A stretch of DNA of 64,000 nt from Mycobacteroides chelonae CCUG 47445 (GCF_001632805.1 NZ_CP007220.1:2852001-2916000), one strand, 5' to 3'; shown: positions 31,029 to 41,354, numbered from the stretch's first letter. The notes: generated by a model not told the origin, from the letters alone. Made by a program: numbers and translations.

Positions 31029-33075
31029 GGGACCCCAGCTTCATCAATTCGGCGGTCGGAGAAACATTCTCGTGTCTGTTCACCCAATCGATGATGGCGG
31101 CCACGGCCTCATCACGGGGCACTCCGTTCACCTGAGTACGGTCGCGGAAGCGGAAGCTCACCGCACCCGCCTCCACATCACGATCGCCGGCCAGCAGCAA
31201 GAACGGCACGCGCTGGTTGGTGTGGTTGACGATCTTCTTGTTCATACGATCATCGCTGACATCGATCTCTGCACGGATGCCCTGCGATTTGAGCTGCGAG
31301 ACAATGTCGCTCAGGTACGGCGCGTGGGCGTCGGCGATCGGGATACCGACAGCCTGCACCGGCGATAGCCAGGCCGGGAAGGCACCCGCGTAGTGCTCGG
31401 TGAGCACACCGAAGAACCGCTCGATAGAGCCAAACAGTGCGCGGTGGATGAGCACCGGACGCTGGCGGGTTCCGTCGGCAGCGGTGTACTCCAGTTCAAA
31501 TCGCTCCGGCATGTTGAAGTCGAGCTGGATGGTCGACATCTGCCAGGACCGCCCCAACGCGTCCTTGGCCTGCACCGAGATCTTGGGACCGTAGAACGCC
31601 GCGCCACCCGGATCCGGGACCAGCTGCAGCCCGGAATCGAGCGCCACCTGCTCCAGGGTCTTGGTCGCTTGCTCCCAGTCCTCATCGGATCCAACGAATT
31701 TCGTCTCGTCCTTGGTCGACAGCTCAAGGTAGAAGTCGTCGAGCCCGTAATCGGACAACAGATCCAGCACGAACCGCAGCAGGGACGTCAGCTCCTCATG
31801 CATCTGCTCACGGGTGGTGTAGATGTGTGCGTCGTCCTGCGTCATGCCCCGCACCCGGGTCAGACCGTGCACCACACCGGATTTCTCGTATCGGTAGACC
31901 GATCCGAATTCGAAGAGCCGCAACGGCAATTCACGGTACGAACGGCCCCGTGCCCGGTAGATCAGATGGTGCATCGGGCAGTTCATGGGCTTGAGGTAGT
32001 AGTTCTGCCCCGGCTTGCGCACGGTGCCGTCGTCATTGAGTTCGGCGTCGATGTGCATCGGAGGGAACATGCCGTCGGAGTACCAGTCCAGGTGCCCGGA
32101 GGTCTGATACAGGTTTTCCTTGGTGATGTGCGGAGTGTTGACGAATTCGTACCCGGCGGCGGTGTGCTTGGCGCGCGAGTAGTCCTCCAGTTCCTTGCGG
32201 ATGATGCCACCCTTGGGGTGGAAAACCGGCAGACCGGAACCGATTTCGTCGGGGAAGCTGAACAGATCGAGCTCCACACCGAGCTTGCGGTGGTCGCGCC
32301 GCAACGCCTCTTCCAGCAGTTCGAGGTGCTTGTCGAGCGCTTCCTGCGACTCCCAGGCGGTGCCGTAGACGCGCTGCATGCTGGCGTTAGCCTGATTGCC
32401 GCGCCAGTAGGCGGCGGAGCTGCGAGTGAGCCGGAACGCCGGGATGTGTTTGGTGGTGGGAATGTGCGGGCCGCGACACAGGTCGAACCATTCCCGTTCC
32501 CCGGTACGAGGATTCAGGTTGTCGTAGGCGGACAGCTCGTCGCCGCCGACCTCCATCACCTCGGGATCGTCGGCGCCCGACTTATCGGAGACAAGCTCCA
32601 GCTTGAACGGCTCGTTGGCCAATTCTGCCTGCGCATCCTCCACCGAGCCGTACACCCGGCGCGAAAAGCGTTGCCCCTCCTTGATGATCTGCTTCATCTT
32701 CTTTTCGAGGGCAGCCAGGTCCTCGGGGGTGAAGGCGTGATCGATCCCGAAGTCGTAGTAGAAGCCATCGGTAATCGGCGGACCGATACCAAGCTTGGCC
32801 TTCGGGAACAGGTCCTGCACTGCCTGCGCCAGCACGTGGGCGGCCGAGTGCCGGATGACGCTGCGTCCATCCTCGGTGTTGGCCGCAACCGGCTCTACCT
32901 CGGTGTCGACCTCCGGAGTCCAGGACAGATCTTTCAACGCACCATCCACACGGACGACGACGATGGCGTCCTCGCCCTTGCCCGGCAGACCTGCCTCGCG
33001 TACCGCGGTCCCCGCCGTCGTCCCGGCCGGCACCCGGATAGGGGGCACAGGGGAAGACGGGTTGGGCGCAGTCAT
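31021..33075 (-). CDS. thrS: Threonyl-tRNA synthetase
   Basis: 684 residues: TGS-like N-terminus, editing domain with [10 protein letters not shown] and CRGPHIP, class II core ([27 protein letters not shown] type segment [24 protein letters not shown]) and anticodon domain. First gene of thrS-HIT-pgsA-patA-pimA-NUDIX. No T-box leader was seen in the 90 bp upstream. Confidence 0.97.
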   Translation of the reverse strand: MTAPNPSSPVPPIRVPAGTTAGTAVREAGLPGKGEDAIVVVRVDGALKDLSWTPEVDTEVEPVAANTEDGRSVIRHSAAHVLAQAVQDLFPKAKLGIGPPITDGFYYDFGIDHAFTPEDLAALEKKMKQIIKEGQRFSRRVYGSVEDAQAELANEPFKLELVSDKSGADDPEVMEVGGDELSAYDNLNPRTGEREWFDLCRGPHIPTTKHIPAFRLTRSSAAYWRGNQANASMQRVYGTAWESQEALDKHLELLEEALRRDHRKLGVELDLFSFPDEIGSGLPVFHPKGGIIRKELEDYSRAKHTAAGYEFVNTPHITKENLYQTSGHLDWYSDGMFPPMHIDAELNDDGTVRKPGQNYYLKPMNCPMHHLIYRARGRSYRELPLRLFEFGSVYRYEKSGVVHGLTRVRGMTQDDAHIYTTREQMHEELTSLLRFVLDLLSDYGLDDFYLELSTKDETKFVGSDEDWEQATKTLEQVALDSGLQLVPDPGGAAFYGPKISVQAKDALGRSWQMSTIQLDFNMPERFELEYTAADGTRQRPVLIHRALFGSIERFFGVLTEHYAGAFPAWLSPVQAVGIPIADAHAPYLSDIVSQLKSQGIRAEIDVSDDRMNKKIVNHTNQRVPFLLLAGDRDVEAGAVSFRFRDRTQVNGVPRDEAVAAIIDWVNRHENVSPTAELMKLGSRD

Positions 33076-33166
33076 CAGCAGTTCTCCACTTCAGAGACGG
33101 GGGGTTTGCGAACTCATGCTATCGGTCCGCACCAGCGCCTTCCCAGCCGATGGGCACCGAGACCGC

Positions 33167-34177
33167 TCAGGCCGATCGTGCCCGGAAGGTATTCCGGTAA
33201 GCGAGCGGGGAGACCCCGGTGAGCCGGCGGAACTGCTCCCGGAAATTCGCAGGTGAACCGAACCCCACCTCGCGCCCGATCCACTCCACCGAGTCCGCCG
33301 AACATTCCAGCAGCTGCTGGGCATGACGGACCCGCACGCCGGTGAGCCACTGCATCGGCGTCTGCCCCGTTTCGGCCCGAAACCGCCGGTTGAGGCTGCG
33401 CACGCTGGTGGATGCCTGGACCGCGAGGTCCTCCAGAGAAAGTTCTCGATGGGCGTTGTGCTCAATCCACGCCAGCATCTCGCCGAGACCCGCCTCGGTG
33501 CGCTGACGGTTCCGGATGACGTATTGGGCCTGACCGCCGTCCCGGTGCAGCGGCGCCACGGCCATCCGCGCCGCCTCGGAAGCCACCGCCGTGCCGTGAT
33601 CGCACGTGATCATGTGTAGACACAGATCGAGCCCTGCCGAGGCACCGGCGGACGTGAGCACCTGCCCCTCGTCCACGTACAGCACATCGGCGTCCAGGCG
33701 CACTTCCGGATACATCTTCCGAAACAGATCAGCGGCTAGCCAGTGCGTGGTGGCACGCTTGCCGTCCAGAATTCCGGCCTCGGCCAGCGTGAAGGCTCCG
33801 GCGCAGATGGACGCGATGCGCGCACCGCGGGCGTACGCGGCCTGCAGTGCCTCGATGACGCCGTCGGGCGTGGGCGCGGTCACGTCGTTGCGCGCGGGCA
33901 CCACGATCGTGTCAGCGCCCGAAAGAGCCTCAAGCCCAAGGTCTGTGGCGATACCGAACGGTCCGGCAGAGACGACGGGTGCCGTTCCGCACACCCGCAC
34001 CCGGTAGGGCCGGGTGCCGTCGGCAAGGTGCACGCGGCGAAACACCTCCACAGCGGTCGCCAGGTCGAACCCGATGGTGTCGGGAAGGGCGAGGACGAGC
34101 ACCGAGTGAGGCTCGCCCGAGCGACCCAAGGGCACCGAGTGGGGCTCGCCCGAACAGCCCGCCGTAACGGAATGCAT
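33167..34177 (-). CDS. GlxA family AraC-type regulator with DJ-1/PfpI sensor domain
   Basis: About 336 residues: DJ-1/PfpI-like domain (VLALPDTIGFDLATAVEVF, SICAGAFTLAEAG) followed by two AraC helix-turn-helix motifs (SLEDLAVQASTSVRSLNRRF, WIGREVGFGSPANFREQF). Proteins of this type activate catabolic genes. It is divergent from the DJ-1 gene at 34262. The first 25 residues contain two copies of SGEPHSV from a 33-bp DNA repeat; the true start may instead be a GTG in or after the repeat. Confidence 0.9.
   Translation of the reverse strand: MHSVTAGCSGEPHSVPLGRSGEPHSVLVLALPDTIGFDLATAVEVFRRVHLADGTRPYRVRVCGTAPVVSAGPFGIATDLGLEALSGADTIVVPARNDVTAPTPDGVIEALQAAYARGARIASICAGAFTLAEAGILDGKRATTHWLAADLFRKMYPEVRLDADVLYVDEGQVLTSAGASAGLDLCLHMITCDHGTAVASEAARMAVAPLHRDGGQAQYVIRNRQRTEAGLGEMLAWIEHNAHRELSLEDLAVQASTSVRSLNRRFRAETGQTPMQWLTGVRVRHAQQLLECSADSVEWIGREVGFGSPANFREQFRRLTGVSPLAYRNTFRARSA
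34099..34153. repeat. 33-bp-period direct repeat at GlxA start
   Basis: Two copies of GCACCGAGTGAGGCTCGCCC, the second with one substitution (GAGTGGGG), begin at 34099 and 34132. The period is exactly 11 codons, so frame is kept and the encoded peptide GEPHSV occurs twice. Confidence 0.8.
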
Positions 34178-34261
34178 ACGGCGAGCGTAACTCGTTGTTG
34201 GCAATATCTCGTTGGATGCTGTCTATCTGGCCACTTCTGCCGCCGTGATCGGTCGACAACC

Positions 34262-35005
34262 ATGGCAACCATGCAGATAGCGATCCTGGCGTACCCGGGC
34301 ATGACGGCGCTCGACGCGATAGGCCCCTACGAAATGCTGAGGGGGCTGCCCGATGCCGAGTTTCGATTCGTCTGGCACGAGCCGGGGCCGATAGTGACCG
34401 ATAGCGGTGTCCTGGTGGTCGGCGCGACGCATTCCTTCGAGGAGACCCCGGCACCGGACATCGTCCTGATCGGCGGCTCGATACCGGCCACCATGAGCAC
34501 CGCCGCCGACGACGGCGTTCTCACCTGGCTGCGGAAGGTTCACCTGGGCACGACGTGGACCGCATCGGTATGTAGCGGGTCGCTCATTCTCGGCGCCGCC
34601 GGGATCTTGCAGGGCAAGGACGCCACCTGCCATTGGGCCGGGCAGCGGGTGCTCACGACCTTTGGGGCCAATCCCCAGCGGGACAAGCGAATCGTCCGCG
34701 ACGGCAAGGTGATTACCGCCGCAGGGGTGTCCGCAGGGCTCGATCTTGGTCTGTGGCTCGTCGGCGAGATCGCCGGACAGCCGCGCGCCGAGGCCACTCA
34801 GCTGTGCATCGAGTACGACCCGCGGCCGCCATTCGATACCGGCCACATCAGCAAGGCCTCGACCCGCAACAAGGCAGATGCGGTGCTGATGATGAAGGGC
34901 ATGATCTCGGCACGCGATGCCGGCGCGGAGGTCGTGGCGGGCTCGAAGGTGCTGTGGGCGACCGTCATCGATCGGGTGCGGCGCAGGTCAGCTGCCAAGC
35001 CCTAG
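34262..35005 (+). CDS. DJ-1/PfpI family protein (isonitrile hydratase/ThiJ-like)
   Basis: 247 residues. The nucleophile elbow is SVCSGSLILGAAG near residue 108, with an acidic residue upstream (the E-C dyad of the family) and CHWAGQ further on. Isonitrile hydratases look like this, but the activity cannot be told from motifs. ATG at 34262, 84 bp from the divergent GlxA-type regulator, which likely controls it. Its last 18 bp overlap the next convergent gene. Confidence 0.86.
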   Translation: MATMQIAILAYPGMTALDAIGPYEMLRGLPDAEFRFVWHEPGPIVTDSGVLVVGATHSFEETPAPDIVLIGGSIPATMSTAADDGVLTWLRKVHLGTTWTASVCSGSLILGAAGILQGKDATCHWAGQRVLTTFGANPQRDKRIVRDGKVITAAGVSAGLDLGLWLVGEIAGQPRAEATQLCIEYDPRPPFDTGHISKASTRNKADAVLMMKGMISARDAGAEVVAGSKVLWATVIDRVRRRSAAKP

Positions 35006-35401
35006 CGGGCTCTTCAGCCAGTTCGCCTCGATTCCGACCAGCGCGGCGACCCAGCCGACCGCACCCAACACCCACAGCGTGACCACCACCAACGCCGCGG
35101 TGAACAGCACCCCGATCCCCCGCAGCCACTGAGGTTGAGTGGAAAACCAGGCCATGAACCTGTCGTACCGGGCCCTGACTGCGTGGAGAAGCTTTCTTGC
35201 CCAAGAGAACTCTGAGGCAAGAATCGCCAGGCCGAGGAAGACGATCGCCCAGCCGGGCCCCGGATAGGGGATCGCAATGATGCCCGCACCCAGCACTGCC
35301 AGACCGATGATCGCAACCGCCATGCGGTAGAAGACGTTCAATGCCGGACGGTCCCGCACCCCGTCGCGCCATCGGGCCCACCGACGGGTACGGCCGCTCA
35401 C
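34988..35401 (-). CDS. Small membrane protein, TIGR02611 family
   Basis: About 137 residues. A cytoplasmic Arg/Trp-rich start (SGRTRRWARWRDG), two helices around the family hallmark IPYPGPGWAIVFLGLAILASEF, then a further membrane segment near the C-terminus. Function unknown. GTG start overlaps the stop of the thioesterase gene (GTGA), so the two are coupled. Confidence 0.82.
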   Translation of the reverse strand: MSGRTRRWARWRDGVRDRPALNVFYRMAVAIIGLAVLGAGIIAIPYPGPGWAIVFLGLAILASEFSWARKLLHAVRARYDRFMAWFSTQPQWLRGIGVLFTAALVVVTLWVLGAVGWVAALVGIEANWLKSPLGLGS

Positions 35402-36027
35402 GGCTGACCGGGATTGAGCTTCACAAACAAAGCGTCGGCCTCGGCGAGCACATCGTCGCCGTCGAGCAATCTGCTGGTCAGGTACACCTTGCGGCCCTCG
35501 ACGCGGTCCAGGGTGCAGTCGAACTGCAGCTCCTTCTCGATCGGCGTGACCTTGCGGTAGTTGATGTTCAGGTACGCGGTACGCAGCTTGCGCAGGTCCG
35601 TGAGCAGCATCGTGCCGGTGCCGATGATCGTGTCGAAGAGCAGGCCGAGACATCCGCCATGCACCGCCCCGTTTCGGCCCAGGTGGTAGCGCCCGAAAGT
35701 GGCTGTGCCGGTGAGCACTCCGTCGTCGAAGCTATCGATTGTCATCGGGACCAGCAGGATGTTTCCACGCAGCGGAAGATCGGTGCGACGGCCCGAGGGC
35801 GAGTCCCACTCCGAAACCTCGTACGGGTCCAGCAGCTCGTTCATGGCCTCGAGCTGGTTGGCCAGATTGGTGATCACCTCATCGGGTGGCAGGGCGGCGC
35901 GAGCGCGATCCTGCAGAGTCCGCAGTGCATCGATGAAACGGCCGTAGTCGGGGCCGCCCTTGAGGGTGGGGTCGGGCGGATTGAACCCGCCACCCTCATG
36001 CGCTGTTACTGCTTCCTCGGTGGTCAT
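35398..36027 (-). CDS. PaaI-type hotdog thioesterase
   Basis: 209 residues. Hotdog core: NGAVHGGCLGLLFDTIIG carries the HGG substrate motif and the catalytic acidic residue, followed by LNINYRKVTPIEKELQF. An N-terminal ~80-residue extension is longer than minimal PaaI. Hydrolyses an acyl-CoA of unknown chain. Divergent from the DUF1990 gene with only 19 bp between start codons. Confidence 0.87.
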   Translation of the reverse strand: MTTEEAVTAHEGGGFNPPDPTLKGGPDYGRFIDALRTLQDRARAALPPDEVITNLANQLEAMNELLDPYEVSEWDSPSGRRTDLPLRGNILLVPMTIDSFDDGVLTGTATFGRYHLGRNGAVHGGCLGLLFDTIIGTGTMLLTDLRKLRTAYLNINYRKVTPIEKELQFDCTLDRVEGRKVYLTSRLLDGDDVLAEADALFVKLNPGQP

Positions 36028-36046
36028 ACTCCCCTACGTTATTGGG

Positions 36047-36544
36047 GTGGATATTGCACGGCTGAGCCAGCTCCCGTTCACCTACTCCGAGATCGGCGCG
36101 ACGGCCACCGAGTTACCCGCCGGATATCACCATGTGCGCGAATCTCGGCAGATCGGAAAGGGTAGGGCGCGGTTCGACGAGGCTGCCGCAAGCCTCATGC
36201 AATTCGGTATCCAACGTGGGATCGGGCTGCCGGTTCAGACGTCGGCACCGGAGGCCGCCGTCGGCGTGAACGTGATGACGCGGCTGTGGCCGTTCTGGGC
36301 GCTGTGCCGCATCGTGTACGTGGTGGACGAGCCGAATCGGCGCGGTTTCGCATACGGGACGCTTCGCGGACACCCAGAAACCGGCGAAGAGGTCTTCATC
36401 GTGCGCTTTGATCCATCCAATGACGTTGTCTCCGTCGAGATAACCGCATTCTCCAGGCCGTCGTACTGGTGGGTCCGGGTGGGCAATCTGGTGGTCAAGC
36501 AGCTACAACGTGTGGTAACTCAGCGCTACCTACGCGCGCTGTGA
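36047..36544 (+). CDS. DUF1990 family protein
   Basis: 165 residues of one DUF1990 domain: FTYSEIGAT near the start, GYHHVRESRQIGKG, GVNVMTRLWPFWALCRIVYV, YGTLRGHPETGEEVF and a C-terminal FSRPSYWWVRV. Function of the family is unknown. GTG start at 36047 in a crowded divergent region with the thioesterase. Confidence 0.85.
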   Translation: MDIARLSQLPFTYSEIGATATELPAGYHHVRESRQIGKGRARFDEAAASLMQFGIQRGIGLPVQTSAPEAAVGVNVMTRLWPFWALCRIVYVVDEPNRRGFAYGTLRGHPETGEEVFIVRFDPSNDVVSVEITAFSRPSYWWVRVGNLVVKQLQRVVTQRYLRAL

Positions 36545-36776
36545 GCGCCGCCGAGCAGTTGCCACACATATAACCCTCCCCCGGTAACCTACATGTTAGC
36601 TGGCTGATGGACGCAGCTACATTCCGGCGTGCCGAATAGACGGGCATATCTTGGGTTTTTGATACTAAAAAACCGACAGGGGCACTTCTCAGCAAACCTT
36701 CTGAGTATTCGAATCGTTATGATGTGTAACCTTTTGTTCAACTTCGATTCATGCTTTTTTAGGAGCTCTGAACCTC
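36545..36776. other. AT-richer intergenic region
   Basis: 232 bp clearly lower in GC than its flanks. It contains the hairpin GGTTTTT-N7-AAAAACC (36654-36674) and the hexamer TATGAT (36718-36723), a possible -10 without a convincing -35. No coding potential seen. Confidence 0.5.
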
Positions 36777-37088
36777 ATGGTTTCCCTGCCCGCTGGCATC
36801 GCGCTATTCGCCGGAGCCCTGGGTGCCTCGGCCGCGATGTTCATCGCCCCCGTGGCGGCCGCGGACCTCCCGGTGTGTTCGGCCGGCGAGACGCCGTACA
36901 ACCACAGCTGCCGGACGGCGTGCGCGGGCAGCGCACCGCGGGTCGGCGGGGCCTGCACTCAGCCCGGCACCAACCTGTACGACCGAGGATTTCACGAGCC
37001 CACCCATGAGGGCGCCAACCCGCGCACTCCGCTGGGCACCAACCCGCAGGTCCCCTACGGCACGAACACCACAACCGTTCTGCAGTAA
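36777..37088 (+). CDS. Small secreted cysteine-containing protein
   Basis: 103 residues: signal peptide (hydrophobic residues 4-27, likely cut after VAAA), then four cysteines (VCSAG, SCRTACAG, ACTQ) and a Gly/Thr/Asn/Pro-rich tail with imperfect repeats of GTNxxxP/Y. ATG has AGGAG eleven bases upstream. No family recognised; probably a mycobacterial exported protein of unknown role. Confidence 0.72.
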   Translation: MVSLPAGIALFAGALGASAAMFIAPVAAADLPVCSAGETPYNHSCRTACAGSAPRVGGACTQPGTNLYDRGFHEPTHEGANPRTPLGTNPQVPYGTNTTTVLQ

Positions 37089-37114
37089 ACGATTTCGGGA
37101 CGGTGCCCGCCGTG

Positions 37115-38293
37115 CTACGGCGACCAGTTCGCCAGGACCGCGTCCATATCGCCATCTCCGGGCCCCGGCAGATGACGAGCGCCCGGAAACCGATGAGCCG
37201 GTTCGGTATACGTTCCCGCGTCAACAAGCCTGGCGATGTTGGATCGATAGATATCGTCCACCTCGGCGTGGCGCCCCGGCTCACGGTGCAGCCACAGATT
37301 GGCCGGGTGGATCGACCGGTCGTACATACGCCGAAACAGCTCTGTCCGGATATCTTTGAGCCAATTCGAGTTCAAATTCATGGCGCGAAACTGGCGCAGA
37401 GCCTCGACATCCACCGGCGCCGCGATAATCGCATTCGCCCCCGAAGACGCCTGCCCGATCACCTGCCCGTAGTAGTCGACAATGTGACCGTTGCCGCCCG
37501 CGATGTCGACCGGATGCTCGGTGGCCGGTGTGGAGTAGACGGGTCCGGAGTTGGGACACACCATGTACAGACCGTTGAAGTGCGCGTGTGCCCTGTTCTG
37601 CAGTAGCCAGGTACCGCCGGCGTCCGAACCGGCCGCTGTCATCGGCACCGCCTCGCTGGGCCGATACACCACCTCGGCGCCATTGAATGCCAAAGCCCGC
37701 ACTGCCTCCGGATACTCACCGTCGCTGCAACACAGCGTGCCGATAGCGCCGATGTCCGGGGTACGCAGCACCGGATAAAAGGCATCGATCCCATCGCCGA
37801 ACAGCTGTACCCATCGGTCGTACACGTCATGCGGGGTACACGAGTGCTCACGGCACCAGACGTGATTCTTGGCCGCTCGATGCACGATCTCACCGTCGGG
37901 CGCGATCACCACCATGACGTTGAAGAATCGGTCTGCGATGATCTCGGGCCAGCGGGCCTTGCACTGCACGATGATGTACGTCTCATACATCCGGGCCAGC
38001 GCGGCCAGGCGATCTGTCTCCGGCCCCGGAATGTCAATGAAAAGCTCACGAGCACTGCGGATATGCGGAAGGTTGAAGACCTCGTCGGTAAAGCCGGTCA
38101 GCGCGCCCTCGGCGAGGGCGACCAGCTTCACCGGCAGGTTGATGCCCACAATCGAGACCGCGGCATGGATGGCCTCCTCGATGTTGTCCAGGTTGCGCGC
38201 GATGTCGTCTCGTCTACCGATGCCGTGGACAATGGTCGACAACCCGACCGCCATGTACGGGGCGACCGGCGTATTTTGGGCCGTCTCGGTCAT
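37115..38293 (-). CDS. Carbon-nitrogen hydrolase (amidase/nitrilase superfamily)
   Basis: 392 residues. The Glu-Lys-Cys triad is visible: LAEGALTG, AAKNHVWC and GTLCCSDGEYPE, with GGNGHIVDYYGQVIGQ later. This superfamily splits amides or nitriles to acid and ammonia; the length and YMAVGL opening resemble aliphatic amidases/formamidases. Start ATG overlaps the M20 peptidase stop (ATGA). Third gene of a coupled hydrolase operon. Confidence 0.88.
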   Translation of the reverse strand: MTETAQNTPVAPYMAVGLSTIVHGIGRRDDIARNLDNIEEAIHAAVSIVGINLPVKLVALAEGALTGFTDEVFNLPHIRSARELFIDIPGPETDRLAALARMYETYIIVQCKARWPEIIADRFFNVMVVIAPDGEIVHRAAKNHVWCREHSCTPHDVYDRWVQLFGDGIDAFYPVLRTPDIGAIGTLCCSDGEYPEAVRALAFNGAEVVYRPSEAVPMTAAGSDAGGTWLLQNRAHAHFNGLYMVCPNSGPVYSTPATEHPVDIAGGNGHIVDYYGQVIGQASSGANAIIAAPVDVEALRQFRAMNLNSNWLKDIRTELFRRMYDRSIHPANLWLHREPGRHAEVDDIYRSNIARLVDAGTYTEPAHRFPGARHLPGPGDGDMDAVLANWSP

Positions 38294-39612
38294 TGCACAC
38301 CGCACCAACGCATCGCGGCCAGTGCGTAGGCCTTGGTGGCACAGACTATTTCGTCGATCGCACAGCGCTCGTCCACCGCGTGTGCCATGGCCAACGCACC
38401 CGGGCCCATGCCGACAGCGGGAATCCCCGCAGCGGTGAACCAGGTGAGATCGGTTGCCGTGGGGAATGGTCGGACCTCCGGGGGCCCACTGAATGTGGAC
38501 CCGGCGGCAGCCTCTTCGCGTGCGGCGATCACGGTTTGGCAGAACGGGTCGCACTTGTCCGTTCGCCCGCCCGGATAGTGCATCGGCCATTCGACGCGCG
38601 GAGGCTCACGCCGCAGCCAGGGATCTGCCGTGACAACGGCGGCCACCGTCTCGAGGATCTCGGCCTGGATGTCGGCCAGGTCGGCCGCGGGCGGGTAGAA
38701 GACCGCGTAGTCCAGCACGGTTTCGTCAGGGATGAAGGCGACATTGCGGCCACTGCGGGCACCCCCGTCGATCACGTCCAGACCGATGGTGAACTGCCCG
38801 CGCTCAAAGAGTGGGTCGGTACGTGTCTGCTCCCACTGGACTTCCAGCCCGCACAGCGCCGCGTGAATCGACAGCGCGGCATCAATAGCGCTGACCGCAA
38901 CGGGTTCGGCATCTGGAGCGTTGGTCGCTTGGAGGCGCATCAGGGAACGAGCCGACGCGTGACCGGAGCGGCCGCTGACGGTGATGCGCATGACGAGCAC
39001 GCCGGGGGTAGCCGGCATGACGGTCAGAGGACGTCGCGCCCCGGTGGGCTCGGCGATGATCGCACCGTCGGCGCTGTAGCCGCGGGCAAGCACGGCCGAG
39101 GTACCCAGGTGATGTTCGAAGTTCTCTTCGCCGACCACGCCCTGCAGGATCAGATCGCCCCGCAGCTGCACACCTGATTCTCGTAATGCCCTGGCAGCGA
39201 AAGCCTGTGCCACCAATCCGCTCTTCATGTCCACCGAGCCACGTCCCCACACGTGGGTCTCATCAATAAATCCCGAGAACGGATCATGAGTCCATTCGTC
39301 GGAGTCGTTGGCGGGCACGACATCGAGGTGGCCGTTGAAGATCAGCGATCGCCCTCCCCCGCTACCCCGAAGCACACCGACCACATTGTCTCGTCCGGTC
39401 ACCTCGCCGAAAAGCTCCGTTTCGGCTCCGCCCTGCCGGTAGACGCCGGCCAGCAGGCGCGCCACATCGGATTCGCCGCCCACCAGGTCGTCATAGTCCT
39501 GGTCGGGGTAGGTCGGATTCACGCTGCGCAGCGCGATGGCGTGGGTAAGTGTGTCGAGCAGCTCATCGCGAAGACTGTCGACACGGTCGAGCACTTTGTC
39601 TGCCGAGCTCAC
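38290..39612 (-). CDS. M20 family metallopeptidase (ArgE/DapE-type)
   Basis: 440 residues with zinc ligands in FNGHLDVVP, WGRGSVDMKSG (bridging Asp) and GVVGEENFEH, dimerisation domain, and a final HAVDERC histidine. Removes an acyl or aminoacyl group from an amino acid-like substrate. The GTG start overlaps the amidohydrolase stop (GTGA); the longer frame to 39933 is amidohydrolase shadow. Confidence 0.9.
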   Translation of the reverse strand: MSSADKVLDRVDSLRDELLDTLTHAIALRSVNPTYPDQDYDDLVGGESDVARLLAGVYRQGGAETELFGEVTGRDNVVGVLRGSGGGRSLIFNGHLDVVPANDSDEWTHDPFSGFIDETHVWGRGSVDMKSGLVAQAFAARALRESGVQLRGDLILQGVVGEENFEHHLGTSAVLARGYSADGAIIAEPTGARRPLTVMPATPGVLVMRITVSGRSGHASARSLMRLQATNAPDAEPVAVSAIDAALSIHAALCGLEVQWEQTRTDPLFERGQFTIGLDVIDGGARSGRNVAFIPDETVLDYAVFYPPAADLADIQAEILETVAAVVTADPWLRREPPRVEWPMHYPGGRTDKCDPFCQTVIAAREEAAAGSTFSGPPEVRPFPTATDLTWFTAAGIPAVGMGPGALAMAHAVDERCAIDEIVCATKAYALAAMRWCGVQ

Positions 39613-41354
39613 GAGTGCACCGCCTGCGATTGTGCGGCCGGCGAAGTCAACTCGCCACTGTCGTATACCGTCTCGCCGCCGAGGTAGGTCCGCAGCACCC
39701 GCGTGCCGCGTAGCTCGTCGAGCGGACAGGTCAGCGGATCTCGGTCGGCGATGATCACGTCCGCATAGTTGCCCGCTGTCAGTGAGCCGATTTCGGGCCA
39801 GCCCAGCACCGCGGCTGCACCCGTCGTCCACATCTTCAGTGCCTCGAGCCTCGAGATCTTCTGGTCGGGCCCGTCGTTGCGATGGTCGCTGCCTGCGAAA
39901 CGGTGCGTCTGGGCCAGCTCGATCTGCTCCCACGGATTCTTCGGACCCCAGTCCGAGCCGCCGGCCAGATCAAGCCCGGTGTCGATCAACCGCTGCAGCG
40001 GCTCCAGGTCTTGCCACACGTGCCGACCGATGCGATCGCCATACATGGCGCCCTTTCCCCACGCGAAGCCCGCACTGGTGGTCACCTGAAATCCCAGATC
40101 CGCGTATCGCTGAGCCTGCTTGGGTGTGATGGTCATGGCGTGCTGCAGAATCCAGTGCTGGTCACGGAAATCGTGTTCGCGCACAACACGTTCGGCGATG
40201 TCGAGGAAATCGTCGTGCTCTCGGAACGCACCCAGGCACAGATTCGCACGGATCCCCTCGGTGGCACAGAACCGCACAAATGCTTCCTCCTTGTCCAGCG
40301 ACAGGAAGCGCTTGCCCCTCGTGGGGCGCCCAAAGGGGTCGGCGCACGGTTCGTAGGTCGCGAAGTATCCAGAGAAGCATGGGCCGCCCGGACTCATCGT
40401 GAGCCCGTTGAGGCGCAGCATGTCGTCCTCCAGATCGACTGCCTGGCTGGCGAGTTCGCGCAGTCTGGCGCTGAACTCGTGCTGCGGCAGCGGATCAAAC
40501 GGATAGAAGATGACGGACTCGACATCCAGAGTCGCCAGCACCCGCATGCTCAGCGCGTTGGTCGCGCGTAAATGCCGGTACAGCGCCACGTGTTCGGGTT
40601 CCATGGCGTGCCCCTCGTACACGCTGGTAATTCCTTGCGCGGTATAGCGACTCATTTCCGCGAGGGTTCCGGAGACGGCGTTCTCCAGGCTCGGGCGCGG
40701 CAGCTTGGTCAGGATCTGTCCCCAAAAGGGGTCGTAGGTGTAGTAGTTGGTGACGGGTCCGCGCAGGATCCCGGTCAGATCACCGGCCTCGTTCTTCTCG
40801 ATCTCGACGTCACATACCCGGTCCGGGATGAGTGCGCTCAGGCCCACGGTGCGCAGGCCAGCACTGTTGAAGGCCACCACATTCGGCATGCGCGGCGCCC
40901 AGGCCTGAATCAGCACCGGATGCGCGTCGGTGGCGGTGTCCAGGATCCATCGATCGGGCAGATGCCGCTCGGCCAGGTCGCGCTCCGAACGGCGAATGAA
41001 GTAGTGCGGCTCGCCCACCGGGGTACACATGATCCATTCACCCGGCTCGGTTTCCGCGGCCTTCGCGCGGATTCTGGCTACGATGTCCGCGTGATCGACA
41101 GCATCGGTCAGATCTACCAGTCCACCGGAGAGCATCCCGAAATGCATGACATGCGGGTGGGTGTCGATCAGACCGGGCAGTACTACGGCGCCTTCGGCAT
41201 CGACGCGGTGCGCACCGGTTCCGGCCGCATCGTCCATCTCCCGCCGATCTCCCACGGCGACAACGCGCCCGTCCGAAAGCACCAGCGCGTCAGCCTCGGG
41301 GATGGCCGGGTCGAAGGTGCGCACCAGTGCGCCGGTAATGAGTGTGTTGGTCAT
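39609..41354 (-). CDS. Amidohydrolase family 3 (YtcJ-like) metal-dependent hydrolase
   Basis: 581 residues. Metal-binding DTHPHVMHFG near residue 63 and GGSDWGPKNPWE near the end; AGNYADVIIADRDPL closes the composite beta-sandwich. Such enzymes open cyclic or linear amides (N-substituted formamides, hydantoin-like). First gene of the amidohydrolase-M20-CN hydrolase operon, divergent from a TetR gene with a palindromic operator between. Confidence 0.9.
   Translation of the reverse strand: MTNTLITGALVRTFDPAIPEADALVLSDGRVVAVGDRREMDDAAGTGAHRVDAEGAVVLPGLIDTHPHVMHFGMLSGGLVDLTDAVDHADIVARIRAKAAETEPGEWIMCTPVGEPHYFIRRSERDLAERHLPDRWILDTATDAHPVLIQAWAPRMPNVVAFNSAGLRTVGLSALIPDRVCDVEIEKNEAGDLTGILRGPVTNYYTYDPFWGQILTKLPRPSLENAVSGTLAEMSRYTAQGITSVYEGHAMEPEHVALYRHLRATNALSMRVLATLDVESVIFYPFDPLPQHEFSARLRELASQAVDLEDDMLRLNGLTMSPGGPCFSGYFATYEPCADPFGRPTRGKRFLSLDKEEAFVRFCATEGIRANLCLGAFREHDDFLDIAERVVREHDFRDQHWILQHAMTITPKQAQRYADLGFQVTTSAGFAWGKGAMYGDRIGRHVWQDLEPLQRLIDTGLDLAGGSDWGPKNPWEQIELAQTHRFAGSDHRNDGPDQKISRLEALKMWTTGAAAVLGWPEIGSLTAGNYADVIIADRDPLTCPLDELRGTRVLRTYLGGETVYDSGELTSPAAQSQAVHS

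Noticed and set aside
33076..33166. T-box or other leader upstream of thrS
   Set aside because: No T-box consensus, specifier loop or antiterminator could be found in the 91 bp available before the next gene.
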